Made by a program: the position numbers and the translations under genes | Shown here: positions 43,184 to 51,574 of the stretch, piece after piece | Numbering within the stretch: the stretch's first letter is position 1 | How the letters are laid out: every line of letters starts with the position of its first letter | The notes under the pieces: generated by a model | What the model saw: only the letters and a program-made list of their open reading frames with translations | The model's database searches: none | What the model was told of the DNA's origin: nothing | Origin: Lysobacterales bacterium | Lineage (GTDB): Bacteria; Pseudomonadota; Gammaproteobacteria; Xanthomonadales; Xanthomonadaceae | Direction: 5' to 3' | DNA: 64,000 nucleotides | Assembly (NCBI GenBank): GCA_020442465.1 | Contig: JAGRJY010000043.1 | Location: 1-64,000, forward strand

Positions 43184-43202
43184 GTGACTATTTGGTCACA
43201 TG
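43181..43202. promoter_or_regulatory. Inverted repeat operator over the ArsR start codon
   Basis: CATGTGAC, six bases, then GTCACATG: an 8-bp perfect inverted repeat. Its left arm contains the ATG of the ArsR-SRPBCC gene. No ribosome-binding site is visible upstream, so the message may be leaderless. Autorepression by the encoded ArsR-type protein is the natural reading. Confidence 0.65.
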
Positions 43203-43302
43203 TCTACGGCCCGGTCAAGCGCAGCGGATCAAACGGGGGCGATGGCAGATCCGCGGCGGTTTCTCCGTGCCCAGTCCTGAAGCCATTCCCCAGGAGACCC
43301 GG

Positions 43303-45027
43303 ATGTCCGTCCGCGCCCCGCTCGCTGCGCTCGCCCTCATCTGTACCGGCATGCCCGCCGCCGCGCTCGCCGATCCGGTGTTTTTCGGGCCAACGCCCTA
43401 TCTCTCGCCGCTCGACACGCCCGCCGGCTTCGACACCGGAACCTTGGTGATCGAGGACTTCGAGGACGGCGTGATGGACCGGCGCCTGCGCACCGTGGGA
43501 CCGAGCCAGATCGTCGGCCCAGCCAGCAATGCCGATTCGGTGGACGTCGACGACGGGGTGATCGACGGGTCCGGCACGCAGGGCCGCAGCCTGTTCGGCG
43601 CCAACTTGCGTGTCGAGTGGGCGCCGCCATTTCCGCGCGCGGTCGGCATGGTGTGGACCGACGGCATCATGGGGGGGCTCACTTTCGAGGCGTTCGGCCC
43701 GGACGGCGCGTCGCTGGGGACGATCGAAGTACCGAGCATCGGCGACCTCTCCGGCCTGGGCACCACCGCCGAAGACCGCTTCTTCGGCGTGCGCGATGAA
43801 GGCGGCATAGCCTCGATCGGCTTCGTCTCCGGCACCGACAACGCTTTCATGGAGATCGACCACATCCAGTACAGCAGCACCTCCGAGCCCGCCATCGTCA
43901 GCACGCTCGAAGATGGCGCGCTCGGTCTTCTGCTGCCGACGCCGGATGGCCTTCTGCCGACGCCCACCCAGGAGACGTTCGGTTTGCCCGCAGATGTTCA
44001 CCCGCACGGACTGGCCTTTCTCGGCGGTGGCGAAGCGCTGTTTGCCAACTTCGACCAACCCGAGCTGGTGCGCACATCGCTCGACAACCCGGACGCCTTC
44101 ACCCGCATCGCGCTGCCGGGGCGCAGCAACGGCAACGGCAGCCTGGCGGTCGATCCCAACGGCCGCTACGCGCTCAGCATCGGGCAATCGAACGACGCAC
44201 AGCCCACCGGTGAAGCGGTGGTGGTGGACTTCGGTGTCGTGCCGCCGCAGGTGTCGACGATCACGGGAAGCCTGCGCGTGCTGAGCTTCGTCACCGCCGC
44301 GATCGACTTCGCCCCCGATGGGCGCGCGTTCGTCTGCCATACCGGCGGGGTAAGCGTGCTCGAGCGCCCCTACACCAGCGTCGCCTTCACCATGCCCTTC
44401 CCGGCAACCGTGCAGTCGCCGAGCATGTGCAAGCTCACTCGCGACGGCGGCCGCCTGTTCGTCAGCCGCATGCTCAGTGAGAGCGCGCCCAGCGTGAACG
44501 CGATCCGCACGACCCGCGCACCGTATTCCTCGTCCAGCAGTTTCACCGAGATTCCCGCGCCGCTGGATGTGCAGGGCCTGGGGCCTATCGCCGTAGCGCC
44601 GGATGGGCAGTCCCTGCTCGTCGGCCAGCAGTTTCTCTTTCCGCCCCAGTTCACCGGCACCCGCGCCCGCGTGTTCCTGGTCCGCGCACCGTTCGACTCG
44701 GGCCGAACCTGGATCGAGCTCTCCCTTCCCACCTCGGTGACCGGCTCGGTGTGCACCGACGGCGGCGGCGCGATCGACTGCCCCGGATTCGAGCACATTG
44801 AAGTCAACGCCGACGGCAGTCTCGCCATCCTCACCGGCAACAGCAGCAGCGAGGTCGCGGGCACCGCCGACGCCGTGCCAGCGGTGTTCATTCGGCGGCC
44901 CTTCGACTTTCCGCAGCAAACGGCGATGGCGGTGCAGTTGGCGCCCGATGCCACAACGCCCGGTCGCGGCGCTGGCGGCGTGCGCTTTCGCCCGATTCAC
45001 ATCTTCACGGACGGTCTGGAAGATTGA
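43303..45027 (+). CDS. Secreted beta-propeller-like protein ending in F-x-D-G-x-E
   Basis: 574 aa. Signal peptide (1-23). An N-terminal beta-rich domain (about 25-190) is followed by a WD40/NHL-like propeller (about 215-545) with G-L-A-F-L, A-V-D-P-N-G-R-Y and I-A-V-A-P-D-G-Q-S type strands. It ends I-H-I-F-T-D-G-L-E-D, a variant of the F-x-x-G-F-E tail. GGAGA site before the ATG. Function is unknown; it is probably exported like the other motif-bearing proteins. Confidence 0.72.
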   Translation: MSVRAPLAALALICTGMPAAALADPVFFGPTPYLSPLDTPAGFDTGTLVIEDFEDGVMDRRLRTVGPSQIVGPASNADSVDVDDGVIDGSGTQGRSLFGANLRVEWAPPFPRAVGMVWTDGIMGGLTFEAFGPDGASLGTIEVPSIGDLSGLGTTAEDRFFGVRDEGGIASIGFVSGTDNAFMEIDHIQYSSTSEPAIVSTLEDGALGLLLPTPDGLLPTPTQETFGLPADVHPHGLAFLGGGEALFANFDQPELVRTSLDNPDAFTRIALPGRSNGNGSLAVDPNGRYALSIGQSNDAQPTGEAVVVDFGVVPPQVSTITGSLRVLSFVTAAIDFAPDGRAFVCHTGGVSVLERPYTSVAFTMPFPATVQSPSMCKLTRDGGRLFVSRMLSESAPSVNAIRTTRAPYSSSSSFTEIPAPLDVQGLGPIAVAPDGQSLLVGQQFLFPPQFTGTRARVFLVRAPFDSGRTWIELSLPTSVTGSVCTDGGGAIDCPGFEHIEVNADGSLAILTGNSSSEVAGTADAVPAVFIRRPFDFPQQTAMAVQLAPDATTPGRGAGGVRFRPIHIFTDGLED

Positions 45028-45106
45028 GTCGTAGGCGATGTCGGATCGAGTGGCTGGGTGTGCGATCCGGATTCGACCGCTGCGCCCGACTCGCTGCGGT
45101 GGGCGC

Positions 45107-46537
45107 TCAGGCGATGAGCAGTTGCGGCCCCCCGCGCCGCGCGGTGGCATCGGCAGGCAGCGCGGCCCAGGCGTCGGCGATGCGGTCGACCGCCTGCACC
45201 AGCTGTGCCTCAGGCTTGGCATAGGGGATGCGCAGCCAGTGGTCGGCCCCGCCCTCGACACTGAAGACCGGGCCGGGCGCGAGGTGCACGCCGGCCGGCT
45301 CGACGCGCGCGGCAAGCTGGGTGGCGCTGCCGTAGGGCAGTCTTAACCACAAGGTCAGCCCGCCTTCCGGCACGCGGCAGCGCCAGCTCGGCAATCGTTC
45401 CTGCAGCGCAGCCATGAGGGCGTCACGCCTCGACTTCAGCTGCGCACGGCGCAGATCGGCGATCGCCGGAACGTCCAGCAACTCGGCGACCACCAGCTGG
45501 TCGAACAGCGACGAGCCCAGATCGAACTGCACGCGGGTGCGGATGAAGCGGTCGACGAGGTCGCGCGGCGCGCGGATCCAGCCCACGCGCAGGCCACCCC
45601 AGAACAGCTTCGACACGCTGCCCACCGAGATGGCATTCGCCGCGTGCGCCACGAACGGTGCCGGCATCGGGCGGTCGTCCAGCCGCGTGGCCTGCAGTGC
45701 TTCATCGACGATCGGCACCGTACGCGTGGCGGCCAGCGCGGCGGCATAGCGTGCGCGCCCATCGTCGTCGAGCAGAAAGCCGGTCGGATTCTGGAAATCA
45801 GGAATCAGGTACGCCAGATGCGGCGTGGTCTGCTGCAGGGTCGCCTCGATGCCTTCGAGGTCCCAGCCGTCGTCGCCAAGCGGCGCACTGACCAGACGAC
45901 CGCCGCCGTGCTGCAGGGCACCGATGGCATTCGAATACACCGGCGACTCGATCAACACCCGATCGCCCGGCCGGGACAGGGCGCGGGCAACGACGGCCAG
46001 GGCCGACTGCGCGCCGCTGGTGACGACGATCTGTTCGGGCAGGGTCGGCACACCGCGGTGTCGGTAGCGTTCGGCGATCCGTGCCTGCAGCTCCGGCAGA
46101 CCCGACGGCAGATAGCCCTCGCCGCCGAGATAGCCCGGAAGCGCCGCCAGCGCGCGCTCGTAGGCTGCGGCCACACCCGGCGTCGCAGCGCTCGCCGCGC
46201 AATGCAGATCGATCGCCCCGTCGGCGGCGAGGCCGACGCCGAGCGCGTGATCGTGCGCGCGGCGTCGATCCCCCGGCACCGCGGCGTAGGTGCCCGATCC
46301 CTGGCGCACCGACGCAAACCCGCTGGCGACCAAATCGGCGTAAACGCGGGTCACCGTGTTGCGCGACAGGCCGAGCGCGCGCATGGCGGCGCGCTCGCTG
46401 GGCAGTCGCGTCCCGATCGGGATGCGGCCGTCACCGATGAGTTCCTGCATCGCCTGGCGCAGGCCGCGATAGGCCGGCGAGCGCGGGAAATCGCCGACCA
46501 GCCCGGCCAGGCGCTCAGGAGAAAGCATACGTGTCAT
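45107..46537 (-). CDS. MocR-type (GntR-aminotransferase) regulator, YczR-like
   Basis: 476 aa. A GntR winged helix (about 20-85; R-L-P-S-E-R-A near 44-50) is joined to a fold-type I aminotransferase domain. The PLP lysine is K310 in S-V-S-K, with D279 for the pyridine nitrogen. It is divergently arranged with a YczE-type membrane gene, the typical YczR/YczE pair, so it likely regulates that gene. The signal (perhaps PLP or an amino acid) is unknown. Confidence 0.9.
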   Translation of the reverse strand: MTRMLSPERLAGLVGDFPRSPAYRGLRQAMQELIGDGRIPIGTRLPSERAAMRALGLSRNTVTRVYADLVASGFASVRQGSGTYAAVPGDRRRAHDHALGVGLAADGAIDLHCAASAATPGVAAAYERALAALPGYLGGEGYLPSGLPELQARIAERYRHRGVPTLPEQIVVTSGAQSALAVVARALSRPGDRVLIESPVYSNAIGALQHGGGRLVSAPLGDDGWDLEGIEATLQQTTPHLAYLIPDFQNPTGFLLDDDGRARYAAALAATRTVPIVDEALQATRLDDRPMPAPFVAHAANAISVGSVSKLFWGGLRVGWIRAPRDLVDRFIRTRVQFDLGSSLFDQLVVAELLDVPAIADLRRAQLKSRRDALMAALQERLPSWRCRVPEGGLTLWLRLPYGSATQLAARVEPAGVHLAPGPVFSVEGGADHWLRIPYAKPEAQLVQAVDRIADAWAALPADATARRGGPQLLIA

Positions 46538-46540
46538 GAG

Positions 46541-46594
46541 GCCACTATCGCACGATTGGCTCTCTATTCAAGAGCCACTTGGCGCGAGAGTGGC
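46541..46594. promoter_or_regulatory. Shared divergent regulatory region of the MocR and YczE genes
   Basis: Between the two start codons, GCCACT occurs at 46541 and 46574 (33 bp apart) and its complement AGTGGC at 46589. GGCTCT at 46558 pairs with AGAGCC at 46571 to form a hairpin. On the minus strand, TTGAAT and GATAGT spaced by 16 bp make a candidate promoter for the regulator gene. MocR proteins usually bind spaced repeats, so these are good operator candidates. Confidence 0.5.
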
Positions 46595-46597
46595 GCC

Positions 46598-47278
46598 ATG
46601 AACAAGCCGACACACCCCATACTTCTATCCAATCTTGGCCCGCTCGCCCAACTGCGCGCCGGGCGTCTTGTCGAGCGCCTGCTGCGCCTCGGCCTGGGTC
46701 TCTGGCTGTACGGAGTCGCCATCGCCCTGATGATCGAGAGCGCGCTGGGTGCGTCGCCCTGGGACGTGTTCCATCTCGGCGTCACCCGCCATGTGCCGAT
46801 GAGCCTGGGCATGGTGATGATCCTCACTGCCGCAGGCGTGCTGCTGGCGTGGATTCCGCTGAGGCAGATGCCTGGCCTCGGCACCTTGGCCAACGCGCTG
46901 CTGCTCGGCCCCTTTGCCGACCTCGCACTGGCGATGATCGACACGCCGCACGCGCTGCCGCTGCGGGTGGCGTATCTGCTCGGCGGCGTTGTGGTCTGCG
47001 CGATCGCCACCGCCATGTACGTGGGCGCGCAACTGGGCCCCGGTCCGCGCGACGGCCTGATGACCGGCCTCGAGCGCCGCACCGGCTGGTCGATTCGTCG
47101 CGTGCGCACGTTGCTCGAAGTCAGCGTGCTGACGACCGGCGTGCTGCTCGGCGGCACCGTCGGCCTGGGCACGGTGCTGTTCGCCCTCGGCGTGGGTCCA
47201 CTCACGCAGTTCTTCCTGCGCTTCCTCGTCGTGCCGCTCGAACCACCGGTCGAAACCGCCTGTTGTGAGGCCGGCTGA
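46598..47278 (+). CDS. YczE/YitT-like membrane protein
   Basis: 226 aa with five or six transmembrane helices. The pattern matches the YczE family: L-G-A-S-P-W-D-V-F-H-L-G near 49-60, G-P-G-P-R-D-G-L near 148-155, and a final helix. It lies divergent to the MocR regulator, 60 bp away, exactly the arrangement known for YczR-controlled yczE genes. Its transported substrate is unknown. The C-terminus ends in two cysteines and a short tail. Confidence 0.85.
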   Translation: MNKPTHPILLSNLGPLAQLRAGRLVERLLRLGLGLWLYGVAIALMIESALGASPWDVFHLGVTRHVPMSLGMVMILTAAGVLLAWIPLRQMPGLGTLANALLLGPFADLALAMIDTPHALPLRVAYLLGGVVVCAIATAMYVGAQLGPGPRDGLMTGLERRTGWSIRRVRTLLEVSVLTTGVLLGGTVGLGTVLFALGVGPLTQFFLRFLVVPLEPPVETACCEAG

Positions 47279-47329
47279 TCGCGCCGGACGCGGTCGGCCC
47301 TGCGCGCCGCGGGAACACCCGGGCGTGGA

Positions 47330-48271
47330 TCAACCTTCGGTGGACTCGCTGAACCGGGCGAGCCAGCGGGCGGTGTTCTCCGGACCGCCGATGTCGCTGC
47401 GGGGCCGATGCGGATTCATGACGAACTGCAGCGGAGCAAGCGCCGCAGCCACGCGGCGGTAGTCAGGCAGGTCGTCGCCCTGTTGCAGATCGCCGAACTG
47501 CGGCGCCGCGCCGGCGCGGATCAGGCACCCGTGCTCGAGCGCATGCACGCTCGCCCCCTCGCCCAGCTTCGACGCCACGCTCTCGGCACCCCCGACTCGT
47601 TCGAGCAGGTCTTCGCCGACCAGAGTCAGCCAGCTGACGCCCTTGATGTGCTGCTCGAAGAACTGGTTGAGATGCAGCGGATGGCCGAGATCGATACCCG
47701 GAAACCGCAGGCTCAGTCGGTAAGCGTTGTTGTCGCGTTGCAGCGCGCCCCAGTAGTGGTAGCCCTGGTTGGTGCCGAACCCGGCGTGTCCGCTGCGGAA
47801 ACGCAGGGATCGGGTCATCGCCATCACCGACTCGAAGACGGCATCGGGATCCCGCGTGGCGTCCTCCACCGGTATCGACAGCCGAATGCACCCCATCGCG
47901 TCCCGGCACATTTCCAGCCAGAAGACCCGCTCGGACATCGAGTGACGCGTCTCGTCGCAGTGCAGGAACAGATTCGCCAGCGGCTTCGATTCCTCGGCCA
48001 GCCAGGTCGGCAGGATATCCAACGTCTTGCGGGTGCGCTTGCGGAAACGCATCGAAAAGTCGGTAGCGACCCATCGTACGTGCGGCTCGATCCACGGACG
48101 CGCAACGGCATACAACGCCGCAATGGCCTCACGCTGCTCGTCGATCGATCCCCACACGTAGCAGGTCAACTCGAAGCACAGGCGCAGATCGCAGCGTGCA
48201 ACGTCGTCGCCGACGAACTGGTCGGCCATGCTTCGGATGGACTTGATCGTGGTCTCGTCGGGCGGGGGCAT
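47330..48271 (-). CDS. DUF3396-like protein, possibly a type VI immunity protein
   Basis: 313 aa, no signal peptide. The pattern G-F-G-T-N-Q-G-Y-H-Y-W-G-A, then F-P-G-I-D-L-G, then I-K-G-V-S-W-L-T-L-V-G-E-D-L-L-E-R-V fits my memory of DUF3396 proteins, described as type VI immunity proteins for VRR-NUC toxins. Assignment is tentative. No toxin or secretion gene is visible nearby, so if correct it is an orphan. The array of 16-bp repeats lies just upstream. Confidence 0.5.
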   Translation of the reverse strand: MPPPDETTIKSIRSMADQFVGDDVARCDLRLCFELTCYVWGSIDEQREAIAALYAVARPWIEPHVRWVATDFSMRFRKRTRKTLDILPTWLAEESKPLANLFLHCDETRHSMSERVFWLEMCRDAMGCIRLSIPVEDATRDPDAVFESVMAMTRSLRFRSGHAGFGTNQGYHYWGALQRDNNAYRLSLRFPGIDLGHPLHLNQFFEQHIKGVSWLTLVGEDLLERVGGAESVASKLGEGASVHALEHGCLIRAGAAPQFGDLQQGDDLPDYRRVAAALAPLQFVMNPHRPRSDIGGPENTARWLARFSESTEG

Positions 48272-48812
48272 CGGTGATCCGTTCTGGCGGGTTTCGATCG
48301 GGCGTGCTGATGGCGGGTCCAGGTCGCGGCATCCAGCCGGTCCAGCGGTCGCCGCTGCGGTGCTCTCGCCGATCGACTTCTTTGCCGATCGACTTCCTTG
48401 CCGATCGACTTCCTTGCCGATCGACTTCTGCGCCTGTCGACTTCTTCGCCTGTCGACGTCTGGCTTCGACGCGATCGCGCTCGCTCATTCTGCCTGATCG
48501 GCTTAACTGTTTGAATCACCGACGGGCTGACCTTCCGCGCTGCACACCTGGCGCGCGCACAGGCCATCGTCGCGCGTAGCCGGGTCATCGGGCAGCCAGG
48601 GAAAAATCTTGCGATGATGGGTCACCGGCCGCTCGCAGCGGCGTCGGAATGGGCCCGAGAAAATCGTGCAGCGCCTGCATGTACCCGGCACTTCCGGGAG
48701 AACAAGCGGCAAACACGGCCCGCCTTGCGACACGAGCGCGGGTGGAGCGCGATCGTCGCGCTCGACGGATGGTCGCAGGCCGAGCATGCGTCCACACGCG
48801 AGGGCCGCGTGG
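48272..48812. other. Long intergenic region with tandem repeats
   Basis: 541 bp between the DUF3396-like gene (minus strand) and the LRR gene (plus strand). It contains the 16-bp tandem array at 48371-48467. The rest is ordinary GC-rich sequence with shadow frames only. Promoters for both flanking genes must lie here but no clear -35/-10 pair was recognised. Confidence 0.5.
48371..48467. repeat. 16-bp tandem repeat, about six units
   Basis: Units start at 48371, 48387, 48403, 48419 (this one 17 bp), 48436 and 48452. The first three are GATCGACTTCYTTGCC; the later ones drift to GTCGACTTCTTCGCCT and beyond. A 16-bp period is not a multiple of three, so it is not coding. The units contain GATC and TCGA. 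It lies about 100 bp upstream of the DUF3396-like gene start. Confidence 0.9.
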
Positions 48813-50198
48813 ATGCACCGCATGGCGCCATGGTCGGAGCGCGCCCTGCGCGTCGCGCTGAGCATCGTGCTTCTGTGCGTGCCGATGCAGGCGGGCGCCG
48901 GCAATCTGAGCATCCTGCTGTGCAACAACGTCAACGTCGACCTGTTCGACTGCGTCGACCTGGTCAATCTGTACAACGCGACCGATGGCGACAACTGGGT
49001 CAACCACACCAACTGGGGGAGCAACGACGTCGACTCGTGGTACGGCGTCATCGTCGACCCCCTGAGCGGACGCGTCATCGCACTCGATCTGGCCCTGAAC
49101 GGCCTGGACGGCGAGTTTCCGCCTTCCTGGATCGGCCTGCAGGCACTGCAGTTCCTGCAGTTGTCGAGCAACGCACTGCGCGGCGAGCTGCCCGAGTACA
49201 TCGGCGACCTGCAGTCGCTCACCTTTCTGCAGGTCGGTTTCAACATTCTCGAGGGCCCGCTTCCGGACAGCCTGGGCAACCTGACGCTGCTGGAAAACCT
49301 GTTCCTCGGAGGCAACCAGTTCAGCGGCCCGCTGCCCGCGGGTATCGGCAACCTCCTCCAGCTCGAAGTGCTCGACGTCTTCTCCGACAGCTTCGATGCC
49401 GGCGGACGCCTGACCGGGCCGCTGCCCGACCTCAGCGGGCTCACCCGCCTGCGCCGGATCGGACTGGATGCGAACCGTCTGGAAGGACCGTTTCCTACCT
49501 ACCTGGACCAGATGCCGATGCTCGAGGAGCTGCGTCTGCGCGGCAACCGCTTGAGCGGGCCGCTGCCCGCCAATGTCGGCAGTCTCGGCCAGCTGCGCGT
49601 CCTCGACCTGGCCGGCAATCAGCTCATCGGCGCGATGCCATCCACCCTGGGCAATCTGGGCGCGCTGGAAGAACTCGACCTGTCCTTCAACGATTTCACC
49701 TCGACGCTGCCGTCGGCGCTGGGCGACCTCGCCCAGCTGCGCGTCCTGCGCATCGCCGGCAACCCGCTCGAAGCACGACCGCAGGTGACCGGCCCGATTC
49801 CCGCCGCACTCGCCAACCTCAACCAGCTCGAAGAACTGAACCTGGAGTTCAACCGCCTGTCCGGCGCGCTGCCGGAGTGCCTGGGCGACCTCGGCAATCT
49901 GAGCGTGTTGAGCCTGCAGGCCAATGATCTGGTTGGCCCGGTCCCCGAGGCGTTCACCGCGCTCGGCCTGAACACCCTGTACCTCGGCCTCAATTTCCTC
50001 GATGCGGACCAGGACGATCGCCTGATCCTGAGCCCGACGCTGCAGACCTGGTTCAACGGCATTCCGAACACCGTGGACATCATCGCCGGGCTGGGCTTTC
50101 TCGACTCGCTCGATCAACGCCCCGTCGTCGGCGACCCCGACGTCGTGTTCGCCAGCGGGTTCGAGGGCCTGCCCAGCAACAGCTGCACCGGTGCCTGA
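48813..50198 (+). CDS. Secreted leucine-rich-repeat protein ending near F-A-S-G-F-E
   Basis: 461 aa (ATG at 48813; 48822 is an alternative). Signal peptide (about 1-29). The N-cap is L-V-N-L-Y-N-A-T-D-G-D-N-W, typical of bacterial plant-type LRR proteins. About 12 repeats of 24 residues run from 90 to 410 (e.g. L-x-x-L-x-L-x-x-N-x-L-x-G-x-L-P). It ends with V-F-A-S-G-F-E followed by a 10-residue tail with one Cys. LRR proteins bind other proteins or ligands; no partner is evident. Confidence 0.88.
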   Translation: MHRMAPWSERALRVALSIVLLCVPMQAGAGNLSILLCNNVNVDLFDCVDLVNLYNATDGDNWVNHTNWGSNDVDSWYGVIVDPLSGRVIALDLALNGLDGEFPPSWIGLQALQFLQLSSNALRGELPEYIGDLQSLTFLQVGFNILEGPLPDSLGNLTLLENLFLGGNQFSGPLPAGIGNLLQLEVLDVFSDSFDAGGRLTGPLPDLSGLTRLRRIGLDANRLEGPFPTYLDQMPMLEELRLRGNRLSGPLPANVGSLGQLRVLDLAGNQLIGAMPSTLGNLGALEELDLSFNDFTSTLPSALGDLAQLRVLRIAGNPLEARPQVTGPIPAALANLNQLEELNLEFNRLSGALPECLGDLGNLSVLSLQANDLVGPVPEAFTALGLNTLYLGLNFLDADQDDRLILSPTLQTWFNGIPNTVDIIAGLGFLDSLDQRPVVGDPDVVFASGFEGLPSNSCTGA

Positions 50199-50228
50199 GC
50201 CCCCGCGTCGACGGCGGTCAGCGGGGGC
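50199..50228. terminator. Terminator-like hairpin after the LRR gene
   Basis: GCCCCCGC (50199-50206) and GCGGGGGC (50221-50228) form an 8-bp stem with a 14-base loop, starting right after the stop codon. There is no T-run after it, so a Rho-type or partial terminator is possible. Confidence 0.5.
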
Positions 50229-50376
50229 CGCGCACAAGGGAAACGGAGAGTGCATGCGCCGTGCGGCAAGCTGCCGAAGGGGCCGGCGGCGCCGAGAACG
50301 TCGCGCACCCCAGCATGGCCTTCGCCGCCAGGATCAGCAGACTGACCCGGAACCCTGACGGCGTGGTCGAGACCAC

Positions 50377-51153
50377 TCAGCCCGCGTCGGCGCGGCCCAG
50401 CAGGCCCTTGATGTCGCGGATGGAGAACCGCAGCGCGTTCATCCGCGTGGTGATCTCGGTGACCCGCAGCCGCAGCATCGGCACCAGCTGTTCGATGCCG
50501 CGCAAGGCAGCAAGCGAGGCTTCGACTTCGGCCGGGCTGAGGCCCGTTTCGCAGGGGTAGTCGAGCGGATCGGTCACCACGGCCAGATCGCCCAGGTCGA
50601 ACTGGCGATCACCGCAGCGCTGGCCGAGTGCGCGCTGCACGCTCAACGGCACCACGCTGCGGAACGCGCGTCGGAACGGCGCCTCGCTCCCTTCGTCTTC
50701 GATGTGCTGCATCAGGTTGGCCGCGTAGACCTGCCGTGCCAGATCGCGCATGGATTCGTCACGGATCAGATCGACGCCACCGATCGACACCAACTCGCCA
50801 TAGGTGGACGGGCTGGCGTACCACTGGATGTACTGGGTCGCGCGAAACGCGTTGACCAGCAGTGCCTCGTCCTCCATCTCCGACGCGCCTTCGAGCGCCT
50901 CGAGCACGCGCTCGTTGCTGGCGCGCACGTCGTCGTAGTACTCGTAGAGGAAAGAACGAAAGCGGAAGTCGCTGCGAAAATCGTCCATCAACCGAGCGGC
51001 ATACTCGGCGGCAGTCGCCTCGGTTTGCCGGCGCGTGCTCCACTCCTGCGCCTGCAGGCCGAGAAACACGCCCAGCACGACGATCACGAGCTCGATGCCG
51101 ACCGAGGTCCAGTTCTCGTTCCGTAGCCTCTCCACCAGCCGACGCAAGACCAT
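50377..51153 (-). CDS. Membrane-anchored DUF6090-like protein
   Basis: 258 aa. One N-terminal transmembrane helix (about 18-35, V-G-I-E-L-V-I-V-V-L-G-V-F-L) followed by Q-A-Q-E-W-S, a pattern like DUF6090-family proteins. The rest is helical with several acidic and aromatic stretches and ends in a basic segment. Function unknown. It stands alone between the LRR gene and the SPFH operon. Confidence 0.65.
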   Translation of the reverse strand: MVLRRLVERLRNENWTSVGIELVIVVLGVFLGLQAQEWSTRRQTEATAAEYAARLMDDFRSDFRFRSFLYEYYDDVRASNERVLEALEGASEMEDEALLVNAFRATQYIQWYASPSTYGELVSIGGVDLIRDESMRDLARQVYAANLMQHIEDEGSEAPFRRAFRSVVPLSVQRALGQRCGDRQFDLGDLAVVTDPLDYPCETGLSPAEVEASLAALRGIEQLVPMLRLRVTEITTRMNALRFSIRDIKGLLGRADAG

Positions 51154-51307
51154 CTCGCCCCCCAGCCGCGTTGCGCGCAGGAGTGTCGATCATTGCGTGA
51201 ACCCGGGACGGCGGCAACGGGGTCCGGCGAATCCTGCGCTGAGGCCAGGCTACCGACGTCCACGGTGGCGGCGGACCCGGGGTGCCGCTACACGGCCGGT
51301 GCAGGCG

Positions 51308-51574
51308 CTAGCTGGTATCCGTGCCGCCGGCCATCCGCTGCACGCGCTTGCGATAGGCCATCACGTTGTCGCCGGTGATGCGCTTCTGCTGGGTGCCCTT
51401 GACGTTGCCGACCTTGTGTTCGGATCCGGTCACCGGCTTGGCGTCGACCGCGGTTTCGTGCTCGAACGCGTGCGACTTGTCGGTGTTGCGGTAGTGCCGG
51501 TACAGGGTCCAGTACAGCCCGGCCGCGCCGGCCGGCCCCATCAGCAGCAACCAGAGACCGCCGTCGTCGCTCAT
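51308..51574 (-). CDS. Small membrane protein of the SPFH operon
   Basis: 88 aa. One transmembrane helix (about 6-24, W-L-L-L-M-G-P-A-G-A-A-G) and a charged cytoplasmic tail. Its ATG overlaps the stop of the zinc-ribbon gene (ATGA). It is the last of three coupled genes. No family recognised. Confidence 0.65.
   Translation of the reverse strand: MSDDGGLWLLLMGPAGAAGLYWTLYRHYRNTDKSHAFEHETAVDAKPVTGSEHKVGNVKGTQQKRITGDNVMAYRKRVQRMAGGTDTS

Noticed and set aside
48228..48579. Reading the 16-bp array as a repetitive protein
   Set aside because: The period is not a multiple of three, so the frame shifts with each unit, and no start or ribosome-binding site fits.
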